Part shown: in pieces, positions 44,464-52,648 of the stretch
Position numbering within the stretch: the stretch's first letter is position 1
Layout of the letters: each line of letters starts with the position of its first letter
Notes under the pieces: model-generated
What the model was told of the DNA's origin: nothing
What the model saw: only the letters and a program-made list of their open reading frames with translations
Database searches by the model: none
Made by a program: the position numbers and the translations under genes
Source of the DNA: an uncultured Lactobacillus sp.
GTDB taxonomy: Bacteria; Bacillota; Bacilli; Lactobacillales; Lactobacillaceae
Length of the DNA: 64,000 nucleotides
Assembly (NCBI GenBank): GCA_937916845.1
Contig: CALFSK010000051.1
Location: forward strand, 16,497-80,496
Direction: 5' to 3'

Positions 44464-46179
44464 TTATTCGACTGAAATCAAGAATGGGTAAACCGGTTGG
44501 TCCCCTTCGTGAATTTCAATTTCAAGTTCACTATCTAACGCTTGAACAGCTTTCGCTAATTTATCCGCATCCGCTTTAGTAGCATCCGCACCATAAATAA
44601 TCGTGACGAGTTCGCTGTCTTCATCAAGCATGGCTTTCACCATATCTAACGTTGCCGTTTCACGGTCAGGGTTCGTGATCACGATTTTACCATCCACTAA
44701 GCCCATGTAGTCAGCCTTCTTGATTTCCAAGCCGTCGATGGTCGTGTCACGAACCGCATGGGTCACTTGACCACTGATAACCGTATCAAGCGTATCTTCC
44801 ATTTCAGCCTGGTTGTCTTCCAAGTCGGCTTCTGGATTAAACGCCAACATCGCCGTCATCCCTTGCGAAATCGTCTTACTGTGGACGATTTTTACCGGAA
44901 CGTCAGCCACTTCCGCTGCCTGTTCAGCAGCTAAGAAGATGTTCTTGTTGTTTGGCAGGACGAGGGCTTGTTTAGCACCACTGTCGTTGACCGCCTTGAC
45001 GATATCCGCCGTACTTGGGTTCATCGTCTGACCGCCAGCGATAATGTGAGTCACACCTAAGCCCGTAAAGAGCTTGGCAATCCCATCACCAGATGAAACT
45101 GAAATAATGGCATACCCGTGCATGTCAATTTGTGGCTGTGCGGATTCCGCTGCGGCCACTTTGTTTTCAGCACTCGTTTCTTCTTGGTCATGTTCCATGA
45201 TGGTTTCTTGTTGTAAGCGCATGTTGTCCACTTTAACTTTGATCAACGCACCAAAGCGTTGGCCCCAAGTCATGACATCGCCGGGATGTTCAGTGTGCAC
45301 GTGCACCTTAACAATTTCATCATCGTTAATGACGAGTAACGAATCACCTAATTTTGCTAAGTAATCGTAGAAAGTATCGTAGTCAAATTCATGATCGACA
45401 AGCTTACCGTCGCCGATTCGAACCATGATTTCAGTACAGTAACCATACTTGATATCATTAGGGTCTAATTTACCTTGGACACTTTGATGATGGGCAGCAT
45501 CGATCATGGAATCCATTTCAGCGTCGGCTGGGACGTAGTCTTTAGATTCATCGACCTTGCCGCTTAAGGCATCACTAAAAGCTTCCAATACAAAAGTTAG
45601 GCCTTGACCACCTGAGTCCACAACCCCGACTTGTTTCAAAACGGGTAACAAATCAGGCGTTGACTTCAATGCGGCTTCCGCTGCTTCAACAACCTTGGTC
45701 ATAACCTCACAAATATCGTCAGTGCTCTTAGCGGCCTTTTTACCGGCGCCAGCAGCTTCTCGGATGACAGTTAGAATAGTTCCCTCAGTTGGTTTCATAA
45801 CGGCCTTATAAGCCGTCTGAGCGCCCGCTGCGAAGGCTTCAGCCAAATCATTGGCATCTAACGTTGCTTTACCGGCAACGTTTTTAGAAAAGCCTCGGAA
45901 AATTTGTGACAAGATCACGCCGGAATTTCCGCGCGCACCCATTAATAGACCTTTAGCAAGGGCTGAAGCCAAGTCACCCACCTGGGTACTGGTTTCTTCA
46001 CGTTCGTATTTCGCCCCACTGGCCATGGACAAACTCATATTAGTCCCGGTATCACCATCTGGTACCGGAAAGACATTCAAAGAATTAATGAACTCAGCAC
46101 GTTGGTTTAGCTTTTGAGAAGCAGCTTGCACCATTTTGCCAAATTCAAGGTTAGTAATCGTGGTGATTTTCAATTTCAA
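44464..46179 (-). CDS. fakA: Fatty acid kinase catalytic subunit (DhaL domain)
   Basis: A 571-residue FakA/YloV protein. The N-terminal DhaL kinase domain shows the ADP-Mg2+ motifs FPVPDGDTGTNMSLSM and MGARGNSGVILSQIFRGF. A middle domain and a C-terminal DegV-like region follow. FakA phosphorylates fatty acids presented by a FakB protein, feeding the PlsX product pool; plsX is two genes downstream. The Asp23-family gene precedes it by 30 bases, the usual pair in Firmicutes. Confidence 0.95.
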   Translation of the reverse strand: MKLKITTITNLEFGKMVQAASQKLNQRAEFINSLNVFPVPDGDTGTNMSLSMASGAKYEREETSTQVGDLASALAKGLLMGARGNSGVILSQIFRGFSKNVAGKATLDANDLAEAFAAGAQTAYKAVMKPTEGTILTVIREAAGAGKKAAKSTDDICEVMTKVVEAAEAALKSTPDLLPVLKQVGVVDSGGQGLTFVLEAFSDALSGKVDESKDYVPADAEMDSMIDAAHHQSVQGKLDPNDIKYGYCTEIMVRIGDGKLVDHEFDYDTFYDYLAKLGDSLLVINDDEIVKVHVHTEHPGDVMTWGQRFGALIKVKVDNMRLQQETIMEHDQEETSAENKVAAAESAQPQIDMHGYAIISVSSGDGIAKLFTGLGVTHIIAGGQTMNPSTADIVKAVNDSGAKQALVLPNNKNIFLAAEQAAEVADVPVKIVHSKTISQGMTAMLAFNPEADLEDNQAEMEDTLDTVISGQVTHAVRDTTIDGLEIKKADYMGLVDGKIVITNPDRETATLDMVKAMLDEDSELVTIIYGADATKADADKLAKAVQALDSELEIEIHEGDQPVYPFLISVE

Positions 46180-46209
46180 AATTCCTCCTTGGCTTACACC
46201 AACTTCAAT

Positions 46210-46572
46210 TTAGTCGTTCATTACCCGCACACCTTGGACAATGACGTTGACCGAATTGGCCGTAACGCCAAGCATGTTTTGCAAATTATATTTGACCTTG
46301 GCTTGGACATTGCGTGAAACTTCTGAAATTTTAGTGCCATAACTAACAATGACATTGACATCAATGGCGACACCGTTGTCTTCTTGACGAACGACGACAC
46401 CCCGCGCATAATTTTCGCGGCGTAAAATTTCATTTAAATTATCACGAATTTGATTACGACTAGCCATGCCGACAACCCCGTAATTATCCGTCGCAGCACC
46501 GCCGACGACCGTCGCAATAACATCATTATCGATATCGATTGTTCCAAATTGCGTTTTGATTTTGACAGCCAT
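46210..46572 (-). CDS. Asp23/Gls24 family protein (YloU)
   Basis: A 120-residue alkaline-shock-type protein; the domain fills the sequence (TQFGTIDIDNDVIATVVGGAA; GVAIDVNVIVSYGTKI; VNVIVQGVRV). YloU-type members lie next to fakA across Firmicutes and link to envelope or lipid homeostasis, but the mechanism is not known. It is the first gene of the asp23-fakA operon and divergent from rpmB. Confidence 0.93.
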   Translation of the reverse strand: MAVKIKTQFGTIDIDNDVIATVVGGAATDNYGVVGMASRNQIRDNLNEILRRENYARGVVVRQEDNGVAIDVNVIVSYGTKISEVSRNVQAKVKYNLQNMLGVTANSVNVIVQGVRVMND

Positions 46573-46809
46573 GAAAATAGCCTCCTTGTTTTAACGCGCT
46601 CATTTACGATAGTTTATCATAGCACAACAACCCATGAAAGAAAAATCAAGCGACCGTGCTATTGAAAGCCCGCAGCGTAGGAATTTAGCAGTAAAGTAAA
46701 ATTACTTGATAGAAATGTATTGCAACCTGTATTAAACTATGATAAATTATTCAAGTGAATGATAAAGCAACGACCTTTTATCAATGATTACCGAAGGAGG
46801 CAGATCAAC

Positions 46810-46995
46810 ATGGCAAAAGACTTCGTTACGGGTAAGCGGACGCACTTTGGTAACACGCGTTCTCACGCCTTAAACCACAGCCGCCGCAGCTGGAAAGCTA
46901 ACTTGCAAAAAGTTCGCATTTTAGTTGATGGTAAACCAAAGAAGGTTTGGGTTTCAGCTCGGACTTTGAAATCAGGTAAAGTAACGCGCGTTTAG
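46810..46995 (+). CDS. rpmB: 50S ribosomal protein L28
   Basis: A 61-residue protein starting [15 protein letters not shown]. It is the Cys-free form of L28, so it needs no zinc. ATG 46810 has a canonical AGGAGG nearby; an upstream ATG (46759) would add 17 residues absent from the family. It is the only plus-strand gene in the housekeeping block before 59916. Confidence 0.96.
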   Translation: MAKDFVTGKRTHFGNTRSHALNHSRRSWKANLQKVRILVDGKPKKVWVSARTLKSGKVTRV

Positions 46996-47004
46996 CGCAA
47001 CAAA

Positions 47005-47038
47005 TCGCCACCACAATTTTTTGTGCCTGGCGTTTTTT
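47005..47038 (+). terminator. Terminator after rpmB
   Basis: A stem CGCCA..CACA with TGTG..TGGCG (47006-47015 with 47022-47032) is followed by TTTTTT. Confidence 0.8.
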
Positions 47039-47101
47039 GTTACCTAAAATCACGTTTGACGGCATACTTTTTTATAAACTTTATAATTGAGCATTCCATC
47101 C

Positions 47102-47149
47102 AAAAAAGATGGCCCTTAAGAATTCATTTCTTGAGGGCCATCTTTTTTT
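47102..47149. terminator. Bidirectional terminator
   Basis: A very long stem, AAAAAAGATGGCCCTTAAGAA with its near-complement ending CCATCTTTTTTT, has A and T tracts on both sides. It serves the convergent rpmB and thiN transcripts. Confidence 0.85.
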
Positions 47150-47195
47150 GCATTTATCTAAAAAGTACTGATGTATTCAGATTAATTGATCTAAT

Positions 47196-47286
47196 CCGGT
47201 TGCCACTGATAACATGCGCTCGCGGGACCGGGCCAAGCCTGAAAAACGTCTTGCCCCTCGCCGATGCTATCAGTGACTGCCTCCGA
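47196..47286. repeat. Structured repeat B, copy 5 (reverse, internally deleted)
   Basis: The reverse complement keeps the outer stem (CAGTCACTGATAGC... and ...GTTATCAGTGGCAACC) and the CAAGACG...CTTG hairpin. About 80 central bases holding two other hairpins are missing. The outer stem has changed from CTGATG/CATCAG to CTGATA/TATCAG, keeping pairs. Confidence 0.8.
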
Positions 47287-47336
47287 TCATTCAATATTTT
47301 TTGAAGCATTAACAATAGTAATGCTATTTTAGCGCA

Positions 47337-47498
47337 GGCGGACAGAATTGGTGTGCTGTGTCGGCAATATTAGTCGGCGGTTTCTAGCCGACTGATATTG
47401 CGGGGCGATTCAGAGACGTGGTCTGTCGTCTCTGAATTGAGGTTTCAGACCGCACTCTGGCTGAAACCGTCCCCCATAGCACACCGGTTCTGTCCGCC
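47337..47498. repeat. Structured repeat A, copy 3
   Basis: A 24-base-pair outer stem with only G-U variants (47337-47360 with 47475-47498). The hairpins are 47364-47378/47387-47401 (15 pairs), 47406-47415/47430-47439 and GGTTTCAG/CTGAAACC. It ends 26 bases from the thiN stop. With B copy 5 it repeats the 3210-3574 arrangement in reverse. Confidence 0.88.
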
Positions 47499-47524
47499 GC
47501 AGCGGTGAAGCACCTCACGTTTAC

Positions 47525-48187
47525 CTATTCATGCCGAGCAGAGGCTTCATCCCGGCTTTGGATGACGGCTAAGACGCCCTGATCAAAACTGAAACGACCA
47601 CTAGTTCCGACAAACTCATTGCTGGCCCATGAAATTGGATAGTCGTTATGGTCGGCTTGCAACTGGTACTTCTCATCGGGAAGCGTTAGGTGCATTGGCA
47701 TCAACGGGACGAAGGCCAAGTACTTTTTATCTGGTTCCTTATGAATTTGATAGTTCCCCGGTAAAAAGTATTCGACAGTGTTTTGGCGATCAATCAGTTT
47801 GACCTTGGGAGCCCATTGACGGAAAAATGGATCTAAGACTAACCAAACGTTAGCCAATAAATGATCCAGTCGCCCACCGGTCGCACCGTAGACGTGGACT
47901 TCATCTGGATTCAACTGTTCAAAAATCGATTTCAGTGCTAGCTGTGTATCCGTATGGTCTTGGTCGGGCTTCACAATGACCGCACCGGCTAAAGCTGACT
48001 TGACCGTCGCCAATTCTGACGCGGTAATCGAATCAAAATCACCGACGACCATCACTGGTTTGATTCCCAGTTTAACTAGCCGTAGCGCACCCCGGTCGGC
48101 ACCGACCCAGGGACCAGGAATCCGTTCTAAGTGGTCCGGCCAATTCGCCATTGGCCCACCCACGAGTAGATTTACCGTTGTTGTCAT
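47525..48187 (-). CDS. thiN: Thiamine pyrophosphokinase
   Basis: A 220-residue enzyme that turns thiamine plus ATP into thiamine diphosphate. The catalytic-domain motifs GADRGALRLVKLGI, VVGDFDSIT and DHTDTQLAL, then GATGGRLDHLLAN, are characteristic, and the C-terminal beta domain binds thiamine. Its start overlaps the rpe stop, so it is translationally coupled. The product is the cofactor of the DXS-like protein at 9134. Confidence 0.95.
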   Translation of the reverse strand: MTTTVNLLVGGPMANWPDHLERIPGPWVGADRGALRLVKLGIKPVMVVGDFDSITASELATVKSALAGAVIVKPDQDHTDTQLALKSIFEQLNPDEVHVYGATGGRLDHLLANVWLVLDPFFRQWAPKVKLIDRQNTVEYFLPGNYQIHKEPDKKYLAFVPLMPMHLTLPDEKYQLQADHNDYPISWASNEFVGTSGRFSFDQGVLAVIQSRDEASARHE

Positions 48188-48840
48188 TAGTTCGTCGCCA
48201 CTTTGATATCTTGAATCCGAGCAGCTGGGTCCGCACTATCAAACACAAATGAGCCCGCGACGGCGACCGTGGCACCCGCGTCATAACACTGCTTAGCAGT
48301 AGTGGCATTGATACCACCGTCGACTTGGATATCAAAATCATAGCCGTGTTCTTGCTTGATTGCTGCAAGTGCCTTGATTTTTGTGAGCATTGGTTCTAAG
48401 AAATGTTGCCCACCAAAACCAGGGTTAACCGTCATGATCAAGACCTGATCAACTAAGGGTAAAACTTCACTAATCATGCTCAACGGCGTTCCAGGATTAA
48501 CAACGACTTCAGCTTTGGCACCCGCCTGTTTGATCAATTGGAGAACGTGATAAATGTGCCGCGTACTCTCAACGTGAACCCCAATCAGGTCCGCACCGGC
48601 CTTCGCAAATTGCTCAACAAAGTGCTCTGGTTCAACAATCATCAGGTGACAATCTAACGTTAATGACGTCACCGGACGTAAATCAGCGACCGTCTTCATT
48701 CCAAAAGATAGGTTGGGGACAAACTGACCGTCCATCACATCAATATGGATCGAATCCGCACCGGCCTTTTCTGCCAGTTGAACGTCGCGTTGTAAATTTG
48801 CAAAATCCGCGCTTAAAATTGAAGGGGCAACTTTAATCAT
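48187..48840 (-). CDS. rpe: Ribulose-phosphate 3-epimerase
   Basis: A 217-residue TIM-barrel metalloenzyme of the pentose phosphate/phosphoketolase pathways. It has IKVAPSILSADF, HIDVMDGQFVPNLSFG (metal His and Asp), LDCHLMI, NPGFGGQ and DGGINATT. ATG 48840 begins the conserved MIKVAPSIL; the GTG at 48849 would add three non-conserved residues. It follows rsgA by 12 bases and overlaps thiN. Confidence 0.96.
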   Translation of the reverse strand: MIKVAPSILSADFANLQRDVQLAEKAGADSIHIDVMDGQFVPNLSFGMKTVADLRPVTSLTLDCHLMIVEPEHFVEQFAKAGADLIGVHVESTRHIYHVLQLIKQAGAKAEVVVNPGTPLSMISEVLPLVDQVLIMTVNPGFGGQHFLEPMLTKIKALAAIKQEHGYDFDIQVDGGINATTAKQCYDAGATVAVAGSFVFDSADPAARIQDIKVATN

Positions 48841-48861
48841 CAGTCTCACTCACTTTTCGTT

Positions 48862-49758
48862 TTATTTTTTCTTATTATAGATTACTTTTTTATTTTTGAT
48901 TGTTTCGTAAAATTGCAGGTAATTATCGTAACGACTCTGCAAAACGTCACCGTCGGCTAACGCTGCTTTAACCGCACAGTGCGGTTCGTTAATGTGCACG
49001 CAGCCCCGGTACTTACAGTCTTGTCCAAGCTGAACGAACTCTGGAAAATAATGCGTGAGCTCGTTGGCAGCGATGTCAAACACTTCGTACGACGAAAATC
49101 CAGGTGTATCAGCAACTAACCCGTCAGCAATTGGAATCAGACTGACCTTTCTAGTCGTATGTTTCCCACGATTCAAGGCTTGAGAAATTTCACCAGTTGC
49201 TAAATCTAGGCCTGGTTGTAAGTGATTCAACAGGGTCGATTTACCGGCCCCTGTTTGACCCATGACAACCGCAACGTGCCCCGCCAGCTCTTTTTTTATC
49301 GCCGTTAATGACGCGTCTGAAAAGGCCGTTCGATCAATAATGACTGGGTAACCAATTTGGCGATACCGTTGTGCCAATTGTTCCCGTTGCGCGTAGGTCT
49401 CATCGTCTAACAAATCCGTCTTGGCGAAGTAAACGACGCCTTGAATTCCTGCCACTTCTAACGCCACTAGTTGACGATCCAACAAGTTCGTCGAGAATTC
49501 CTGCTTCGTTGTCGCCGTTACAACGACCGCTAAGTTGACATTGGCCACTGGTGGCCGTACCAGCTGTGTCTGCCGGTCCAATACTTTCAAAAGGTAACCT
49601 TCTTGTAACGTCGTACTATCAAATTCTACTTGATCCCCAACCAACGGGGTGATTTTACGCTTACGGAAGTTTCCGCGCGCACGGGTTCGATACGTTTGAC
49701 CGTCTGAATAAATGTCATAAAATCCACTTAATGACTGTCGAATTTGTCCAATTTTCAA
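48862..49758 (-). CDS. rsgA: Ribosome small subunit GTPase RsgA
   Basis: A 298-residue circularly permuted GTPase that checks late 30S assembly. It has an N-terminal OB fold (about 1-65), the G domain with FAKTDLLDD (G4) ahead of GQTGAGKSTLLN (G1) and DTPGFSSYEVF (G3). A C-terminal zinc knuckle has ligands in CKYRGCVHINEPHC. It is the first gene of rsgA-rpe-thiN; pknB's terminator lies upstream, so it has its own promoter. Confidence 0.96.
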   Translation of the reverse strand: MKIGQIRQSLSGFYDIYSDGQTYRTRARGNFRKRKITPLVGDQVEFDSTTLQEGYLLKVLDRQTQLVRPPVANVNLAVVVTATTKQEFSTNLLDRQLVALEVAGIQGVVYFAKTDLLDDETYAQREQLAQRYRQIGYPVIIDRTAFSDASLTAIKKELAGHVAVVMGQTGAGKSTLLNHLQPGLDLATGEISQALNRGKHTTRKVSLIPIADGLVADTPGFSSYEVFDIAANELTHYFPEFVQLGQDCKYRGCVHINEPHCAVKAALADGDVLQSRYDNYLQFYETIKNKKVIYNKKK

Positions 49759-49826
49759 ATTAGCACCACCTTATTCTTGATTTGGTACGGTCCACTTCTA
49801 AATAACTGTCCCTATTGTACCAAAAA

Positions 49827-49848
49827 AAGTCATGCCTGCGCATGACTT
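49827..49848 (-). terminator. Terminator after pknB
   Basis: A perfect nine-base-pair stem AAGTCATGC/GCATGACTT with a 4-base loop is followed by a run of T residues on the minus strand. Confidence 0.85.
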
Positions 49849-49854
49849 ACTATT

Positions 49855-51885
49855 TTAATTTGTTGCATCTTTACTGGTAATGTTGGCTTTATCACTAATG
49901 GTGACCCCGTTGCGAACAATGCGGTAACGCCCCTTTGTGTTACCACTCAGTTCAAACGGCAAACTGACCCGGGTATCGTGCATAATTGCGACGTCTCGGT
50001 ACAGCGTTCCCAAGACGTGATTGTCATCCTGCAAATAAATTTTGACATCATTTGCGGGTGTCGCCGTTGTGGTCAATGACTTGTACGGCAAGGTCAACTT
50101 CACGTAAAAGTTTGCCGGGGTCCCCTGACCACTGGGTTGACTCCCACGTGACATGGTCACCGTGATCGTTGACCCAGCCCGGACGTTGTTGCCACCATCC
50201 GGCGTTTGATCATAGGAATACCCCGCCTTCTGGTCGGACGAGTAGCCCCGTTTAAAGTTCACGTTTAAATCATTTGACTGTGCATAGTTCACGATGTCAG
50301 TCCGGCTCTCACCCGTTAAATCTTTCAACTCAACGTAGCGACTCCCCGCGCTGACCGTAAAAGTGACCGTCGTGGCGGTTGGCAATACGGTACTTCCAGC
50401 GACCACGTCCTGGCTAATAATCTGGCCTTCCGCAACGTCCGAAGTACTGAACCGTTCCTGGACATTAAAGCCAGCCGACTTCAACGTTTGCCGAACGTCT
50501 CGGTAACTTTCGTTGACGTAGTTGCCAAAGCTCATCTTTTTAGCCCCGTTACTAACGGTCAAGTTAACCCGCGCGTGCTGAGAAATAATCGTCTTACTGC
50601 CCGGGTCGGACTTAATGACTTGTCCCGTGCGAACGCGGTTACTCTTAATACGTTTCACCTTGCCGACTGACAAATTATGCTTGGCCAACACTTTCGTTGC
50701 CGCGGCCTGTGACATGCCAGTGACCTTAGGAACCGTCGTCGACTGAGGCCGACTCAACTCTAAGCCAATGACAATGGCGACCACGAGTAACACGAAAATA
50801 CTCCCAAAAATAATGATGCGCCGGCGTAACGGGTGTCGTTTAGACCACGAGCGGGTCGGTAACGGCTCGTCATCATCTGGCGTCGGTTTAGATTCAGGCG
50901 TCTTTGGCTGAACTTCGGCCGACTTTGACACTGGATTACGCGGCATGACCTGGGTTTTACCATCCTGATTCGCCTTAATGGCAGCTTGGATATCCGCACT
51001 CGGCATAATCCGCGTTTCATCATTATTCAAATCAGCTGGAATAAACCGTTTTTCACCCGTCCGCGTCGTTGATAACGTGGTCAGTAAATCCGAGGCCATG
51101 TCTTCAACCGTGGTATAGCGATCCCGCGGGTCCTTAGCCGTCGCTTGTAAAACAACGTTTTCTAAGGCTTGCGGAATATCAGCATCAAAATCACGAACGG
51201 ACGGAATCGCATTTTGGAAATGCTTCAACGCGATTGAAACCGCCGTTTCACCTTTGAACGGGACCGATCCCGTCAACATTTCATACAAAATGATGCCTAA
51301 CGAATAGATATCAGACTGTTTCGTGGCCATACTACCGCGAGCCTGTTCTGGCGAGAGGTAGTGGACGGAGCCTAAAATCGTATTCGTTTGGGTCATCGAG
51401 TGTTCGGACAACGCCACCGCGATTCCAAAATCGGTAATCTTGGCGTTGCCCTGTTCATCAATCAAAATATTTTGGGGCTTGAGGTCCCGATGAATTATAT
51501 TATGCGCGTGGGCGGTGGCCACAGCACTTAAGATCTGCTCCATGATATCAATGACTTGTTGTAACGGTAGCGGGAAATTTTCCTTAATGTAGTTCTTCAG
51601 GTCCATTCCCTTAACATACTCCATAACAAGGTACTGCATACCGTTTTCTTCACCGACATCGTACAGACTAACGATGTGCGGATGCACTAATTCCGTTGTC
51701 GCTAAGGCCTCGCGTTGAAACCGTTTAATGGTTTTTGGATCATCACGCAAGTCTAAGCGCAAGAGCTTGACCGCAACATCGCGATCTAAGATTAAGTCAT
51801 GTGCCAAGTAAACGTTGGCCATCCCACCTTCACCTAATGACCGAACGATTCGATATCGTCCGCTAAGGGTATAGTTGGGTGTCAT
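49855..51885 (-). CDS. pknB: PASTA-domain Ser/Thr protein kinase
   Basis: A 676-residue receptor kinase. The cytoplasmic kinase domain (about 8-270) has GEGGMANVY, the VAVKLL lysine, HRDLKPQNIL and DFGIAV. After a linker, one transmembrane helix (about 355-378, IIIFGSIFVLLVVAIVIGL) leads to three PASTA repeats (about 387-590) that sense muropeptides, and a further extracellular beta domain (about 600-676). The start overlaps the stop of its phosphatase gene by 4 bases. The pair controls wall synthesis and division. Confidence 0.96.
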   Translation of the reverse strand: MTPNYTLSGRYRIVRSLGEGGMANVYLAHDLILDRDVAVKLLRLDLRDDPKTIKRFQREALATTELVHPHIVSLYDVGEENGMQYLVMEYVKGMDLKNYIKENFPLPLQQVIDIMEQILSAVATAHAHNIIHRDLKPQNILIDEQGNAKITDFGIAVALSEHSMTQTNTILGSVHYLSPEQARGSMATKQSDIYSLGIILYEMLTGSVPFKGETAVSIALKHFQNAIPSVRDFDADIPQALENVVLQATAKDPRDRYTTVEDMASDLLTTLSTTRTGEKRFIPADLNNDETRIMPSADIQAAIKANQDGKTQVMPRNPVSKSAEVQPKTPESKPTPDDDEPLPTRSWSKRHPLRRRIIIFGSIFVLLVVAIVIGLELSRPQSTTVPKVTGMSQAAATKVLAKHNLSVGKVKRIKSNRVRTGQVIKSDPGSKTIISQHARVNLTVSNGAKKMSFGNYVNESYRDVRQTLKSAGFNVQERFSTSDVAEGQIISQDVVAGSTVLPTATTVTFTVSAGSRYVELKDLTGESRTDIVNYAQSNDLNVNFKRGYSSDQKAGYSYDQTPDGGNNVRAGSTITVTMSRGSQPSGQGTPANFYVKLTLPYKSLTTTATPANDVKIYLQDDNHVLGTLYRDVAIMHDTRVSLPFELSGNTKGRYRIVRNGVTISDKANITSKDATN

Positions 51886-52631
51886 TTACCGGCCACCTCA
51901 CCATCTACCGCAACGATCAAGGCGGTAATATTGTCTAGTCCCCCAGCCGCATTGGCCATTTTGATTAAAGTTTCACACTTCTGAGCTGCCGTTTGATCAG
52001 TCGCTTTCAAAACGCTTGCTAACTGATCATCCGGCACCATGTTGGTTAAACCGTCAGAACAGAGTAACAACTGGTCACCGGCGGCCATTTCAAATAAGTT
52101 GGTATCGATATCCGCATCTGGCGAAATACCGAGTGTCCGGGTAATAATATTTTTTTGCGGGTGTTTGCGGGCTTGTTCAGCTGAGATTTCGCCCCGTTTA
52201 ACGAGTTCATTCACTAAGGAATGGTCTTCCGTTAACTGGTGTAACTCACCTTCACGGAACAGGTAGCCCCGACTGTCACCGAGGTTGGCCATTAAGAATT
52301 CGTCATCAAAGAGTAAGGCCGCCACCATGGTCGTCCCCATCCCTTTTAAGTCCGAAAACTCACGGGCCTTTTCAATGATGTGCTGGTTTTCGTCCTGAAC
52401 TTCATTTGCAAGCCACTTAACTGCATCAGTTGGCTGATCAAAAGTCGTGTTTTCAAAGCGATACCCCATGTGTGACACGGCCATTTCAGAAGCCACGTCA
52501 CCACCTTGGTGCCCACCAATACCGTCCGCGACGATGGCGAAGTTTATCCCCGCTTTATTCTTAAAAACGCCGACGTAGTCTTCATTTTCTTCACGTTGTT
52601 GGCCAATATCCGACCGGTATGCAAAATCCAC
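51882..52631 (-). CDS. stp: PP2C-family Ser/Thr phosphatase
   Basis: A 249-residue metal-dependent phosphatase that opposes the PASTA kinase. It has GQQREENEDYVG, FAIVADGIGGHQGGDVAS, LANLGDSRGYL and LCSDGLTNMV, giving the Asp ligands for Mn2+/Mg2+. The start codon is GTG at 52631. It sits between rsmB and pknB with coupling to both. Confidence 0.95.
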   Translation of the reverse strand: MDFAYRSDIGQQREENEDYVGVFKNKAGINFAIVADGIGGHQGGDVASEMAVSHMGYRFENTTFDQPTDAVKWLANEVQDENQHIIEKAREFSDLKGMGTTMVAALLFDDEFLMANLGDSRGYLFREGELHQLTEDHSLVNELVKRGEISAEQARKHPQKNIITRTLGISPDADIDTNLFEMAAGDQLLLCSDGLTNMVPDDQLASVLKATDQTAAQKCETLIKMANAAGGLDNITALIVAVDGEVAGK

Positions 52632-52648
52632 TGTTCACCACTCCACCG

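Noticed and set aside
46759..46809. N-terminal extension of L28
   Set aside because: The AGGAGG lies between this upstream ATG and the conserved MAKDFV start, so translation begins at 46810.
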